A stretch of DNA of 64,000 nt from Oscillospiraceae bacterium (GCA_022009755.1 CP091722.1:2210061-2274060), one strand, 5' to 3'. Positions 25,444-36,494 are shown, counted from the first letter of the stretch. Numbers and translations are program-made. Notes: generated by a model not told the origin, from the letters alone.

Positions 25444-27579
25444 ATGAAAAAAAGGCTTGTGAATATATTGGCTGCCGCTGCGGCGCTTGCGGTGATAATT
25501 ATTGCGGTACTGCTTTGCGGATGCGCACAGAAGGACGACTATGAGAAATGCGCGGAGGAATTTTTCAGCGCTTTGCAGGCAAAGGATTACGACGCGATAT
25601 ACGACATGATGACGCCGTCCTCTCAAAGCAGCATAAGCCGGGAGAAGCTTAAGGAATATTATGATAAGGTATATTCGGCTTTAGAGGTGACGGGCATTGA
25701 GGCATCGGAGTTTGAGCGAGTGAACCAGGACAGGGACGCCGTTTTCAATTACAGCCTGAAGCTTACAAGCCAAAGCTGCGGAGAGCTGAGCTTTGATTCA
25801 AGCGTTACCGTTCGGGCGCTGCTGGGATTTTACCTTGTGGAATGGACTCCGGGAAATGTGGTGCCGGGGATGGATTATTACGATACGGTGCAGGTGCGGA
25901 CCCTGCGCGGCATACGCGGAGAGATATTTGACAGCAGCGGAGCGGTGCTTGTAAAGAACGCATATGCGGTGACTGTGTATTTCAATCTTAACAAAACGGC
26001 GGATTTCGCTGCATCGGCGCAGGAGCTTGCCGGGATATTGGACCTTGACGCCGACGAGCTTGTGCAGAGCATGACAAAGGCGGCAGCCGGCGGCAATGAC
26101 ACGGTGGTGGCGGCGGTGTATGTGCCGGGCGCTTTGGAGGCGGAGAAGGAGGAGCGTGCGCTGGCGGTGGACGGCGTGAGAGTGGACAGAAGCAGCATAA
26201 CCCCCATAAGGCAGGCGGTGTACGGTTCGGCGGCGGCGCATCTTATAGGGTATTCCACTCCCGTTACAAAGGAGGATAGGAGCAATGAAAAATATGCCGG
26301 CTTATCGGAGGGCACGCGCGTAGGAAGAATAGGCGCGGAATATGTATATGACGATATTCTCAGGGGCACGGACGGTGCGGAGATAGCATTGCGCTCCGCG
26401 GACGGCAGCCGCAGGACGGTGCTTTACAGAAAAGAGGCGACGGCGGGGCAGGATGTGGTGCTGACCATAGACATAGGGCTTCAACTGGAAGCGGAAAGTC
26501 TTATGCAGGAGAAGTATTCCCAGAACAAAAGCACGGGAGCGGTTATAGTGAACGATCCCAAGAGCGGCAGAATAAAGGCGATGGCAAGCTATCCGACATT
26601 TGATCTGAACCTTTATGCGGCACCGGCGGCGGCAAAGGGAGCCGCCGACCTGATAAAGAATGAGGCGCTGCCGCTTTTGAACAGAGCGACGCAGGGGCTT
26701 TATCCTCCGGGCTCGGTATACAAGACCGTTTCCGCGATAGCAGGGCTGGAAACGGGCACGGTGAGGGTGGATACGGCTTTTCCGTATGAGGACGAGATAG
26801 TTAAGGTGACGGACAAAACGGACGGCTGGAGGCCGAAAGGCAGCCAGTGGTCGCATATGATAATAAGAGAGCATATGAAGTCCTCCGCGTCATACGGAAA
26901 GCTGGATATGAAGCGGGCGCTTGTGTTTTCCGACAACATTTATTTCGGCTGGATGGGCATGAAGGTGGGCGCAAAGGATATGATAGCCTGGTCTGAAAGG
27001 CTGGGAATAGGGGAGCAGATACCCTTTGAGCTGAGCGTAAAGAAATCACAGATATCAAATGACCCGGAGAATGCAAAGCTGTATAAAAACGATAAATTCC
27101 TTGCGGATACGGCGGTGGGACACGGAGAGCTGCTGATAACGCCGCTTCAGCTTTCGGCGATATTTTCCCTTTACGGCAATTCCGGCAGCATAATGCAGCC
27201 CTATTGCGTGGAGAGCATATGTACTACCGATGAATTGGGGCGGCATACTGCGGTTTCGGTTACAAAGGAGCAGGTGTATAAGGAGCAGGTATGCTCAAAA
27301 GCCACGGTAGAGAAAATCAGCGCCTGCCTTGAGAAGGTGACGGTGGACGGAACGGCAAAGGCGGCGAATGTGAAGGGGATGACGCTGGTTGCCAAAACCG
27401 GCACGGCCCAGAAGAACGATACGGAGGAGATAGGCTGGATAGCGGGATATATCAAAGAGGGCGGGGAGCATTATTCTCTGCTTGTGTGCGTGGACGGGCC
27501 CAAAAACGGCACCGGCGCAATAAAGACCGCGGTTGCCAAGGGACTGTTTACTTTTTTGAAGGATGAGGCTCAGAGCTGA
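25444..27579 (+). CDS. Class B penicillin-binding protein (transpeptidase)
   Basis: Membrane- or lipid-anchored peptidoglycan transpeptidase of 711 residues. An N-terminal hydrophobic segment ends LLCGC. Then come an NTF2-like MecA-N domain (about 30-140), a PBP dimerisation domain (about 150-330) and a transpeptidase domain. All three active-site motifs are present: SVYK in YPPGSVYKT (SxxK), SDN in VFSDNIYF (SxN) and KTG in VAKTGTAQ. The layout is that of PBP2a/PBP3-type enzymes, some of which bind beta-lactams poorly; resistance cannot be judged from sequence. The start at 25444 follows CTCGGAGGTACAA. It is apparently monocistronic, with a terminator at 27611. Confidence 0.93.
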   Translation: MKKRLVNILAAAAALAVIIIAVLLCGCAQKDDYEKCAEEFFSALQAKDYDAIYDMMTPSSQSSISREKLKEYYDKVYSALEVTGIEASEFERVNQDRDAVFNYSLKLTSQSCGELSFDSSVTVRALLGFYLVEWTPGNVVPGMDYYDTVQVRTLRGIRGEIFDSSGAVLVKNAYAVTVYFNLNKTADFAASAQELAGILDLDADELVQSMTKAAAGGNDTVVAAVYVPGALEAEKEERALAVDGVRVDRSSITPIRQAVYGSAAAHLIGYSTPVTKEDRSNEKYAGLSEGTRVGRIGAEYVYDDILRGTDGAEIALRSADGSRRTVLYRKEATAGQDVVLTIDIGLQLEAESLMQEKYSQNKSTGAVIVNDPKSGRIKAMASYPTFDLNLYAAPAAAKGAADLIKNEALPLLNRATQGLYPPGSVYKTVSAIAGLETGTVRVDTAFPYEDEIVKVTDKTDGWRPKGSQWSHMIIREHMKSSASYGKLDMKRALVFSDNIYFGWMGMKVGAKDMIAWSERLGIGEQIPFELSVKKSQISNDPENAKLYKNDKFLADTAVGHGELLITPLQLSAIFSLYGNSGSIMQPYCVESICTTDELGRHTAVSVTKEQVYKEQVCSKATVEKISACLEKVTVDGTAKAANVKGMTLVAKTGTAQKNDTEEIGWIAGYIKEGGEHYSLLVCVDGPKNGTGAIKTAVAKGLFTFLKDEAQS

Positions 27580-27610
27580 CGGCAGATACGGAGAAATTCT
27601 ATAATAAACT

Positions 27611-27651
27611 AAAAAACATCCGCAGAGGTATTGAAATGCGGGTGTTTTTTT
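27611..27651 (+). terminator. Terminator after the penicillin-binding protein gene
   Basis: AAAAAACATCCGCA pairs with TGCGGGTGTTTTTT around a 12-base loop, ending in T7. Confidence 0.88.
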
Positions 27652-27740
27652 GTTATCATATATAAGCTATTAAAAAACTGTGCTTTTGCACATACTGTCG
27701 CCGGCGCACACAGGCGCGGGCGGGGAGGACGGTTTATATT

Positions 27741-29762
27741 ATGAACATGCGAAAATATGCGGCGGTGCTGCTGTGCCTGCTTTTATGCGGCTGTATACCG
27801 ATTAAACCGGCCGTGACGCCGCAGCAGAGCGAGCCGACGCAGACGGCAGGAACAACGCACGGCACGCCGGGAGTGACGGAGGAAAGCACGAAAACGGCGC
27901 CGGCGGACACGGGCGGCCCGACGCAGGAGGTTACTCAAGAGCCTGCGCTGACCCCTACGCAGGAGGTTACTCAAGAGCCTGCGCCGACCCCGACGCAGGA
28001 CATAACCCCGGAGCCTACCAAGGGCTTTGAGATTATAGGGCCGCAGGCGGGCAGCGTGGATATTTACGCCGACGGCGATTCCTCAAAGCTGCTTGTGGGT
28101 ATGGATCAGTTCGGGCGCACCTTTGATGTTCAGACGGGAACGCGCAAAGCAGGTGGGAATGTTCTTCTGGCTGTGGCAGGGCTATCATTATGCGCACGGA
28201 CAGATGAACGATGCCTATGATGCAACGAAGATATTGGAAAAATACGGTATGGACGTACTGTTCCGTAAAGACAGCAGCGTAAGCCCGGCCGGGCAGTTCC
28301 ATTTTTGGGGAGAGCCGCTGTTCGGATATTACGATCAGGCGGACGAGTGGGTGATACGCCGCCAGATGGAGCTGCTTACGGATGCAGGCGTTGATTTATT
28401 GTGTTTGACACCACAAATGCATGGACCTATGAAACGGTGTATTTCAAAATATGCGCGGTTATAGAGGAGATGCAGAAGGCGGGGCTGAATCCGCCCAAGG
28501 TGGCGTTTTACACACATTCCATGTCCATTCAGACGGTAAACAAGATATACAGGGAATTCTATAAGCCGGGCAAATACAAAAGCACCTGGTATTACATGAA
28601 CGGCAAGCCCATGATAATAGGCTATACCGAGGCAGCGGATGATATAAAGGAGGCTAAAAGCCGCGGGGACAACTCGTATAACCCGTCTCCGCTGTCGCAG
28701 GAGGTGCTGTCCTTCTTTACCTTCAAGCGGCCGCAGTGGCCCAGCGATCCGTTCTATGCCGACGGCTTTCCGTGGATAGAGTGGAAATATCCGCAGCCGG
28801 TACATAACGGCATAATGAATGTATCCGTGGCGTCGCATCCGCAGGTGCCCATGAGCTTTTCCATAACGCGCGGTCATAAGAACTGGGGACGGGGCTACGA
28901 TGTGGAGGCAAAGGTGAATATATCGGAGGATGCAGACAGGGGGACATTCTTCCAAAGCGAATGGGATCAGGCCATAAAGCAGGATCCGGACATGGTATTT
29001 GTGGACGGCTGGAACGAGTGGATAGCGCTTAAATCCCTCTGGGACGGCGAATATATGCTGTGCGACGCTGCAAGCAAGGAATTCTCGCGTGATATCGAAA
29101 TGATGAAGGGCGGCTACAACGATGCGTTCTACATTCAGCTTATAAAGAATATCCGTGCCTACAAGGGGGTAAAGCTGACGGGAAAGGTGGCCTCCACCGA
29201 AAAGAGCATAGATATAAACGGCGATATATCGCAGTGGGACACGGTGAATTCAAAGTATACCGCGAATATAAAGTCGGTGGAAAGAGATCACAGGGGAATA
29301 AGCCCCAAGCAGCATTATAAGCAGGAGGCTGCAAGAAACGATGTGCAGTGGGTGAAGGTTACAAGGGATAATGAAAATATCTATTTCCTTATTGCCTGCC
29401 GCAATAAGATAAAGGGCAGCGGAAGCGGATACATGAACCTGTTTATAGGTACGGGCAGGGTTTCCGACAAGGGCTGGAACGGCTATGAGTATGTGATAAA
29501 CCGAAAGCTTAAAAACGGGGTATCCGAGGTGGCGCGCCTTAACGGAAGCTTCGGGCAGACAAAGTGCGGACAGGCGCAGGTGAGCGTGAGCGGCAAATAT
29601 ATGCAGCTGGCGGTTCCGCGCGCGGCCATCGGGCTGGAGGGGTCAAGCGAGTTCTACTTTAAGGTGGCGGACAATATTGCAAGCCCGGAGGACATAATGG
29701 ATTATTATGTATCGGGCAAGAGCTTTCCGCTTGGAAGGATGAGCTATCAGTATTTGGGATAA
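27741..29762 (+). CDS. GH99/WbsX-like lipoprotein with C-terminal CBM9-like domain, two frameshifts
   Basis: About 673 residues when joined. It has a lipobox signal (LLLCGCIP), then a Thr/Pro/Glu linker containing a tandem repeat with TQEVTQEPA. The catalytic-like barrel has MFFWLWQGYHYAHG, GVDFIVFDTTNAWTYE, FVDGWNEWIALKSLW (a WNEW motif as in GH99/WbsX-like proteins). The C-terminal domain (SIDINGDISQWDTVN, NIYFLIACRN) resembles CBM9/DOMON-type sugar-binding folds. The frame breaks at AAA 28146-28148 (A5 would restore it) and at TTT 28395-28397 (T4 would restore it), and the two shifts cancel. It is probably an exported glycan-active protein; the substrate is unknown. GGGGAGGACGG precedes the ATG. 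Confidence 0.75.
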
Positions 29763-29789
29763 GATAAAACGAGGCGGTGTCCGCTAAAA

Positions 29790-29830
29790 GGGTGCGCCCC
29801 GGAAGCAGAAGCTTTCGGGGCGCATTTAAT
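29790..29830 (+). terminator. Terminator between converging genes
   Basis: GTGCGCCCCGGAAGC pairs with GCTTTCGGGGCGCA around AGAA, followed by TTTAATTT. It lies between the GH99-like gene and the end of dnaE and may serve both. Confidence 0.8.
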
Positions 29831-29885
29831 TTCCGTGCGTTTTTGGGTTCGGGGCTTAAAAGCGGAATGCGAAACCGACGCAGGG

Positions 29886-32800
29886 CTAACGGAGGCGGAC
29901 ATTGTCCGCGCCGAAGAGAGCCTCAAGATCGGCTCGGGCGCTTTCGTAGCTTATCCTGCGGGAGAGCACCTTCTTGCTTCCGCCGGAGAGGTTGGGAAAG
30001 TACAGCACTGCGGTGTCCGTGCCGGGGAAGCGGTCAAGCAGGGCGTCGAGGGCGCCGCTGAAGGCGGAGTTGTGATCCGCAATGCGGATAAACACGGTGC
30101 GCGTTGAAGCGGCGGGCTCGGCGGTGCTTGGCGTTTCGGCTTCGGGGGAGTGCGCGGCCGGTGCGCTGCAAGCTTCTTCGGCACTTACAACGGAGACGGA
30201 ATCCGCAAGCAGCTTTGGCATTTCGTCCTCCTTTGCGGAGATTCTGCCGCGCACGCGCACGATGGTTTCGGGCTGGAGCATATGGCTGTACTGCTCATAT
30301 ATTTTTGGGAAGAGCATGACCTCGACGGTGCCGTAGAGATCCTCCAACACGGCAAAGCCCAGCATGTTCCCGGCCTTGCTGACCTTTGTGCGCATGGAGG
30401 AAACGATACCCACACATTCCACGACGCGGCCGTCAAGCGAGGCGCCTGTTACGCCTTCATCGGAATCGGATTGGAGCATGGCGGTGTTGAAGCCGGCGGC
30501 GCGCATGAGATGAGCGTATTTGTCCATCGGGTGGCCGCTTATATATACCCCAAGCATTTCTTTTTCCATGGTAAGGATGACGGGAAGCTCGTATTCCGGG
30601 TATTCCGGCACGGTCTCTTTGGGTGCGGGCTGGGCATCCTCCATGGAGAAGAAGGATATCTGCCCCTCTATCTGCTGCTTGGCTCCCGTGGCGGCGGCAT
30701 CAATAACATCCTCATATGCCATGGCCAACGCACGGCGGGTGCTGCCCAGATTATCAAGGGCGCCGGCCTTTATGAGACACTCCACGCTGCGCTTGTTTAC
30801 CTCGCTTAAGGAAACCGTGCGGCTGACGAAATCGTGCAGATCCTCAAACAGACCGCCGCGGCGGCGTTCCTCGGCTATGGCGCGGGCGGCGGAAACACCG
30901 ACATTTTTTACCGCTGCCATACCGAAGCGGATGGCGCCGTCGGCTTCAACGGTGAAATTCTCACCGGAAAAATTTACATGCGGGGGAAGCACGCGTATGC
31001 CCTGATCCCGGCAATATTGGATATACAGCGCGGCACGGGCGCCGTCGCCCAAAAAGCTGTTGAGCATTGCGGCCATGAATTCGCTGGGGTAGTAGTGCTT
31101 AAGGTAGGCGGTTTGGTATGCAACCACCGCATAGCAGGCGGCGTGGGCTTTGTTGAAGGCGTAGGCGGCGAAGGAGGATATCTGATCAAACACCTTTCGG
31201 CGGTGGCTTTATCAACGCCGTTGTTTACCGCGCCCTTTACCACCGTTACGCCGTTTTCCGTAAGACCGTTTATGAATATTTCGCGCTCCTTTGCCATGGT
31301 GGCGGCTTCCTTTTTGCTCATGGCTCTGCGCATAAGGTCGCTGCGTCCGAGAGAATAGCCCGCCATATCGCGCACCACCTGCATTACCTGCTCCTGATAC
31401 ACCATGCAGCCGTAGGTGACGGCAAGGGATTTTTCCAGTATGGGGTGCAGATAGGTTACGCGCTCGGGGTGCTTTTTGCCCTCGACATATTTGGGTATGC
31501 TCTGCATGGGGCCGGGGCGGTAGAGGGCAATGCCGGCTATGATATCCTCAAAGCAGGAGGGCATAAGCTCCTTCATAAAGGAGCGCATGCCGCCGCTTTC
31601 CAGCTGGAACACGCCGTCGGTATCGCCGCGGGAGAGCATTTTGTAGACCTCGGGGTCATCAAAGGGCATATTGTATATATCCGGCGCAGTATTAAAGCGT
31701 CGGCGGATAAGCTCAAGGGCGTCGCGCACAACGGAAAGGGTGCGCAGACCCAGAAAATCCATTTTAAGAAGGCCCAGCTTTTCCAGCGTTTTCATGGTGA
31801 ACTGGGTTACCGGCATACCGTCGTTGACGGCCAGGGGTACATATTCGTACACTGGGCGCTCGGTTATAACAACGCCGGCGGCATGGGTGGAGGTGTGACG
31901 GGGCGCACCCTCCAGAATTTTGGAGTAGTCGATGAGATGCTTTATGCGCTCATCGGAATCGGCAAGGGCGCGCAGCTCCGGATTCTCCTTAAGGGCCTTG
32001 TCCAGCGTCATATCAAGGGAAAAGGGAATGAGCTTTGCCACGCGGTCACATTCGGCGTAGGAAAGATTCATTGCTCTGCCCACATCGCGCACGGCAAGAC
32101 GCGCCTTCATGGTGCCGAAGGTGACTATCTGCGCGACATTTCGCTGCCGTATTTGGCGGTGACATAATCTATTACGCGGCCGCGCCCTTCCGGCTCGAAA
32201 TCCACATCAAAGTCGGGCATGCTGACGCGCTCGGGGTTCAGAAAACGCTCAAAGAGCAGGTTGTAGCGTATGGGGTCAAGGGTGGTGATGTCCATACAGT
32301 AGGCCACTATGCTTGCAGCACCGCTGCCCCGTCCGGGGCCCACCACTACGCCGTGGGTCTTGGCGTAGTGGACATAATCCCACACTATGAGATAATACTC
32401 CACATAGCCCATTTTTTCTATCATGGCAAGCTCGTACTCAAAGCGGTCCAATACTTCCTTAGTGGGGCTTGGATAGCGGCGGCGCAGACCCTCCTGTGCT
32501 ATCTTGCGCATATATTGGGGGGCGGTGAGCCCCTCGGGCAGCTGATAGTAGGGCAGCTTAAGCTGGCCGAAAATAAAATCGTAATTGCAGCTTTGGGCTA
32601 TTTTGCAGGTGTTTTCCAGTGCGTCCGGCACATAGGAAAAGAGCTGCTGCATTTCCTCGGGGCTTTTAAGATAGAACTCCTGGGTTTCAAAGCGCATACG
32701 GTCGGGGTCTGCCAGCGTTTTTCCGGTTTGTATGCAAAGCAGGATATCGTGCGCGGCGGCGTCCTCGCGGTTTATATAGTGAGCGTCGTTTGTGCAGATA

Positions 32801-33398
32801 AGAGGAATATCCAGCTTGCGGGCAAGCTTTATAAGCTGGGGATTTACCGTGTGCTGCGGGGCAAGGCCGTGATCCTGAAGCTCAATATAGAACCTTCCGG
32901 GAAACATGGCGGACAAACGCTTGGCCAAAGCCTCGGCGCCGTCCCAGTCTCCGCCCAGAAGCAGCTGAGGGATATCGCCGCCTATGCAGGCGGAGGTGCA
33001 GATAAGCCCCTCGCTGAAGCGGGAGAGCAAATCGTAATCGATACGGGGCTTATAATAAAGCCGCGGGTGAAGCCCTCGCTTACAAGGCGGATAAGGTTCT
33101 GATAGCCCTGAGCGTTTTGGACAAGCAGGATAAGGTGAGCATAGTCCTTATCGGCGCGGCCCTCCTTATCGGTCATGGAACGGGGGGCGACATATACCTC
33201 GCAGCCGATTATGGGCTTTATGCCCTGAGCCTTACATTCCTTATAGAATTCCACAACGCCGTACATTGCGCCGTGGTCGGTGATGGCAAGAGCATCGCAG
33301 CCCAGCTCCTTTGCACGGGCTACAAGGGGCTTGATGCGGCAGGCGCCGTCCAGAAGCGAATATTCGGTATGGACATGAAGATGGGTAAAGCCGCTCAT
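29886..33398 (-). CDS. dnaE: DNA polymerase III subunit alpha, three frameshifts
   Basis: Replicative DNA polymerase of about 1170 residues. The N-terminal PHP domain begins FTHLHVHTEYSLLDG. The polymerase core has PDFDVDFEPEGRGR (two catalytic Asp) and LLKMDFLGLRTL (third Asp). Fingers and tau-binding regions follow (YPSEFMAAML), and an OB domain with VVECVGIVSSM lies near the C-terminus. The frame breaks at three points, each in a short run: complement of 33057-33059 (TTT for TTTT, FYYKPR), of 32139-32141 (AAA for AAAA, ENVAQIVTFGT) and of 31195-31197 (AAA for AAAA, EKVFDQISS). Each repair gives unbroken family sequence. It ends the murB-rapZ-whiA-dnaE run. An essential gene broken three times points to sequence error. 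Confidence 0.95.
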
Positions 33399-33440
33399 GG
33401 TTTCTCCTTCGGCGCAGGGCTGCGCCGTTTATACGGTGTA

Positions 33441-33475
33441 TTTTGTGTTTTGTGTTTTGTGTTTTGTGTTTTGCG
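33441..33475. repeat. Heptamer tandem repeat between whiA and dnaE
   Basis: TTTTGTG occurs four times in a row (33441-33468), followed by a TTTTGCG variant (33469-33475), directly upstream of dnaE on its non-template side and just past the whiA stop. Copy number could vary by slippage and would alter the dnaE leader length. No known regulatory role. Confidence 0.8.
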
Positions 33476-33505
33476 TGTTTTCAAATGCGCTGCGTATGTA
33501 AAAAA

Positions 33506-34435
33506 TCAGCGCTCGGGCGGCTCGGTGACGCCGCTTGCCCGCATTTGGGCGGCGCGCTCCCGGAGGGCGCGCAGGCGGTTGTTCATTGCGGAGCGGGAAA
33601 TCCCGGCAGCGGCGGCAAGCTCGGCGAGGGAATAGTCGCTGTGCTCAAGGCGCAGCCGCGCCGCCTGAGCCAAGGGCTCGCTTAGGGAAGAAAGCCCGCA
33701 GGTACGGCTGAGAAAAAGTATATCGTCGGTTTGCTGCACCGAAGCGTTTACGGTTTTGCCGATATTGGCGGTATCACAGTTGGTGCGGCGGTTTATGCGG
33801 TTGCGCACATCCTTGAGCACGCGGGCGTTTTCCAGCTTCAGCAAAGTGGAGTAGCCCTCCATAAGCCCGGTGAGGGTTACAAGGGAATCAAATTCCTTTA
33901 TATATATTATTTCTTTTTCTCCCCGTTCCGTCCAGGAGCAGGATATTCCGCTGCGGGCAAGAAGCTCCACTACCTCCTCGGCGGCGGTTTCGCCGCTTAA
34001 GGAAAACTCCATAAGATATTGCTTTTCGGGGTCGGATATCACGCCGCAGGCAAGAAAGGTGCCGCGAAGTGCGGAGGCAATGCAGCAGTCGTCCTTTATA
34101 AAGCCGCCAAGGGGCGTGGGAAAAGCGCCGATGCCCAAGCGGTCAAGAGAGGAGGCGTCATCAAGAAAAAGGCTGAATATGCGCTTGGGACGGGGCTGAC
34201 GCTTGCTTATCAGGGCGATATCCGGGGCAAAGCCGAAAAGCCGGCGGCAAAGGGCGGCCATGCGCAAAGCGGTGGGCTCGTGCTCGGTGGACAGGGTAAG
34301 GCCGAAGCGGCCGCCGCCCAGCAGGGACAGCTCACCCATGCCGCGCGCGGCGGCCGCCAGCTCGGCTGCTGCGCAGCATTCCTTCTGCGGGTCAAAACGG
34401 GCAAGCTCATCCTTAAGGGCGGTGGTGCAGGACAT
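33506..34435 (-). CDS. whiA: DNA-binding protein WhiA
   Basis: A 309-residue WhiA with an N-terminal two-part homing-endonuclease-like (LAGLIDADG-derived) region (about 1-200; GGFIKDDCCIASALRGTFLACG) and a C-terminal helix-turn-helix (about 225-295; NIGKTVNASVQQ, SLAELAAAAGISRSAMNNRLRAL). WhiA affects cell division and chromosome segregation in Bacillus and sporulation in actinomycetes. AAAGGAGCCCGC precedes the ATG. It lies 87 bases after rapZ. The usual yvcK/glmR gene between rapZ and whiA is absent here. Confidence 0.95.
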   Translation of the reverse strand: MSCTTALKDELARFDPQKECCAAAELAAAARGMGELSLLGGGRFGLTLSTEHEPTALRMAALCRRLFGFAPDIALISKRQPRPKRIFSLFLDDASSLDRLGIGAFPTPLGGFIKDDCCIASALRGTFLACGVISDPEKQYLMEFSLSGETAAEEVVELLARSGISCSWTERGEKEIIYIKEFDSLVTLTGLMEGYSTLLKLENARVLKDVRNRINRRTNCDTANIGKTVNASVQQTDDILFLSRTCGLSSLSEPLAQAARLRLEHSDYSLAELAAAAGISRSAMNNRLRALRERAAQMRASGVTEPPER

Positions 34436-34522
34436 GCGGGCTCCTTTCCTTGCAAAAAGCGGACAGATCCGGGAAGCAATTGCAATTATAAATTACGGGC
34501 GTATGTATTAAAAAAGGCGGCT

Positions 34523-35395
34523 TCAGCGCAGGCCCAGCCGCTCAAGCTCAAGATCGCGGTGTTCAACATAGACATTGCGCCCCTGCGCGCGAAGGCGGGA
34601 GGCAAGGTTTTCAGCGGCGGCTACGGAACGGTGCATACCGCCGGTGCAGCCGATTGCCACCACAAGATTGCGTTTGCCGGAGCGGTGATACAGCGGCAGA
34701 ACAAAGGAAATAAAATCGTAAAGGCGGTCACAGAACTCGTGAACCTCGGGAAACTGGTCGAGATACAGCTGAATTTCCGGCTCGGTTCCGGCGTGGGAGC
34801 GCAGCTCTTCAACATTATATGGGTTGGGGAGAAAGCGGGCGTCAAACATCATGTCGGTATCGCCGGGAATGCCGCGCTTAAAGCCGAAGGAAACTATGGT
34901 AAGGCGAAGATTTTCGGGATCGGAGGCAGAATCGCCGTAATAGCGGTTTATAAGCTCGCCCAGCTCCTTGAGCTTGAGGTTCGTGGTGTCTATTTTTACA
35001 TCGGCGCGGGAGGAAAGCTCCATTAAAAGCTCCTTTTCCCGGCGTATTCCTTCAAGCAGGCGGCCTCCGGCAGCCAAGGGATGGATGCGTCTTGTGAAAT
35101 TGTAGCGGCGCACAAGCTCCTCCTCGGAGGCAAACAAAAACAGAACCTCAAAGGCGTAGCGATGCTCGTCCATATAGCGGAAAGCGTCCCGTATGCCGGA
35201 GAAAAATTCCCGTCCGCGTATGTCGATGCCCACGGCCACCTTTTCCATGGTGCTGCCCGTAAAGCACATATCCGCAAAACGGGGAAGCAGGGCGGGCGGA
35301 AGGTTGTCCACACAGAAATAGCCCATATCCTCCATGTATTTGAGCGCCCCGGTTTTTCCGGAGCCGGAAAGACCCGTTACAATTACAAAACGCAT
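34523..35395 (-). CDS. rapZ: RNase adapter / nucleotide-binding protein RapZ
   Basis: A 290-residue P-loop protein of the RapZ/YvcJ family. The Walker A motif is GLSGSGKTGAL near residue 8, followed by DNLPPALLPRFADM. The conserved C-terminal domain has SFGFKRGIP, DARFLPNPY and IGCTGGMHRSVAAAE. In Enterobacteria RapZ controls glmS mRNA through small RNAs; in Firmicutes the homologue is a nucleotidase-like factor with less defined roles. I chose the start at 35395 because AGAGGATAAA is close and homologues begin MRFVIVTGLSGSG. It is located between murB and whiA in a minus-strand operon. Confidence 0.95.
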   Translation of the reverse strand: MRFVIVTGLSGSGKTGALKYMEDMGYFCVDNLPPALLPRFADMCFTGSTMEKVAVGIDIRGREFFSGIRDAFRYMDEHRYAFEVLFLFASEEELVRRYNFTRRIHPLAAGGRLLEGIRREKELLMELSSRADVKIDTTNLKLKELGELINRYYGDSASDPENLRLTIVSFGFKRGIPGDTDMMFDARFLPNPYNVEELRSHAGTEPEIQLYLDQFPEVHEFCDRLYDFISFVLPLYHRSGKRNLVVAIGCTGGMHRSVAAAENLASRLRAQGRNVYVEHRDLELERLGLR

Positions 35396-35438
35396 TTTAT
35401 CCTCTGTTTCCCGAATCCGCACCCCGGATCCGCGGGGG

Positions 35439-36347
35439 TCAGTCGTGCCCGATGATCTTTACTTCGGGCTCCAAATGAAAGCCGCTTTTTTCATATACGG
35501 TGTTCTGAACAAGCTTTATAAGGGCAAGCACATCCGCTGCGGTGGCGCCGCCCGTGTTCACAAAAAAGCCGGCGTGCTTGCAGGATACCTGCGCTCCGCC
35601 CACGCTTACGCCCTTGAGTCCGGCGGTATCTATAAGGGCGGCGGCAAAGGCGCCCTCCGGGCGCTTGAAAACGCTGCCTGCCGACGGATAGTTAAGGGGC
35701 TGGCGTTCTCTGCGGCGGCGGGTAAAATCCGCTACGCGCGCCGCTATATCCTGCGGATTGTCGGGCGAAAGGGAAAGCACGGCGCTTACGACCGCAACAT
35801 CGCGTCCGCTTAGGGCGGTATGGCGGTAGGCAAAGCCCATTTCCTCGCGGGATAGGGTGACAAGCTCCAAACGCTCGTTTATTACGGTGACGCTTTTTAC
35901 TATGGAACCGATCTCGCCGTTATAGGCTCCGGCGTTCATATATACTCCGCCGCCGAGGCTGCCCGGAATGCCGCTTGCAAACTCAAAGCCCGCCAAACCC
36001 GCACGAGTGCATACCTGTGCAAGTGTGCTCATGAGGATGCCGGCCTCAGCCTCAACCTCATTACCGGTTACGGAGGCTTTGGAGAAGTTGGAGCCAAGCT
36101 GCAGAACAAGGCCGTCGATGCCGCCGTCCCGCACAAGAACATTGGAGCAGTTGCCAAGCAGCGTTACGGGAAGCCCGGCATTGCGTGCAAAAAGAAGCAG
36201 GCGGGATATCTGCTCCGCCGAGGAGGGAAGAGCAAGGTATTGTGCCGGTCCGCCTATGCGGAAGGTGGTGCGCCCCTTCATGGGAGCGTTTACAAGAAGA
36301 GACGGACATATTTCGCGAAGGCCGTTTACTGTTGATTCATCCTGCAT
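35439..36347 (-). CDS. murB: UDP-N-acetylenolpyruvoylglucosamine reductase
   Basis: FAD-dependent reductase that converts UDP-GlcNAc-enolpyruvate, the MurA product, to UDP-MurNAc with NADPH. The 302-residue product shows the FAD-binding motifs TTFRIGGPAQYL, GNCSNVLVRDGG and GIPGSLGGGVYMNAGAYNGEI. It also has the active-site Ser in PSAGSVFKRPEG and the terminal Glu in LEPEVKIIG. It is type II, with no extra C-terminal Tyr loop. It is the first gene of the murB-rapZ-whiA-dnaE unit, driven by the promoter at 36495-36523. AAGGATG precedes the ATG. Confidence 0.96.
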   Translation of the reverse strand: MQDESTVNGLREICPSLLVNAPMKGRTTFRIGGPAQYLALPSSAEQISRLLLFARNAGLPVTLLGNCSNVLVRDGGIDGLVLQLGSNFSKASVTGNEVEAEAGILMSTLAQVCTRAGLAGFEFASGIPGSLGGGVYMNAGAYNGEIGSIVKSVTVINERLELVTLSREEMGFAYRHTALSGRDVAVVSAVLSLSPDNPQDIAARVADFTRRRRERQPLNYPSAGSVFKRPEGAFAAALIDTAGLKGVSVGGAQVSCKHAGFFVNTGGATAADVLALIKLVQNTVYEKSGFHLEPEVKIIGHD

Positions 36348-36494
36348 TGGGTTACATCCTTAAATAAGTATTTATTATTCCTGTGCCGCGTGTTTTGCTG
36401 CGGCATGCAGGCGCATTTTGCTGCGGGCGGCGGGGCTGCGGCAGTGTGTTTGCCATGCGGCCGCGCCGCGGATATACCATAATTATTATAAGCT

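Noticed and set aside
33441..33475. CRISPR-like or phase-variable coding repeat
   Set aside because: The unit is only seven bases with no spacers, and it lies outside any coding frame. No CRISPR array or cas gene is seen anywhere in the window.
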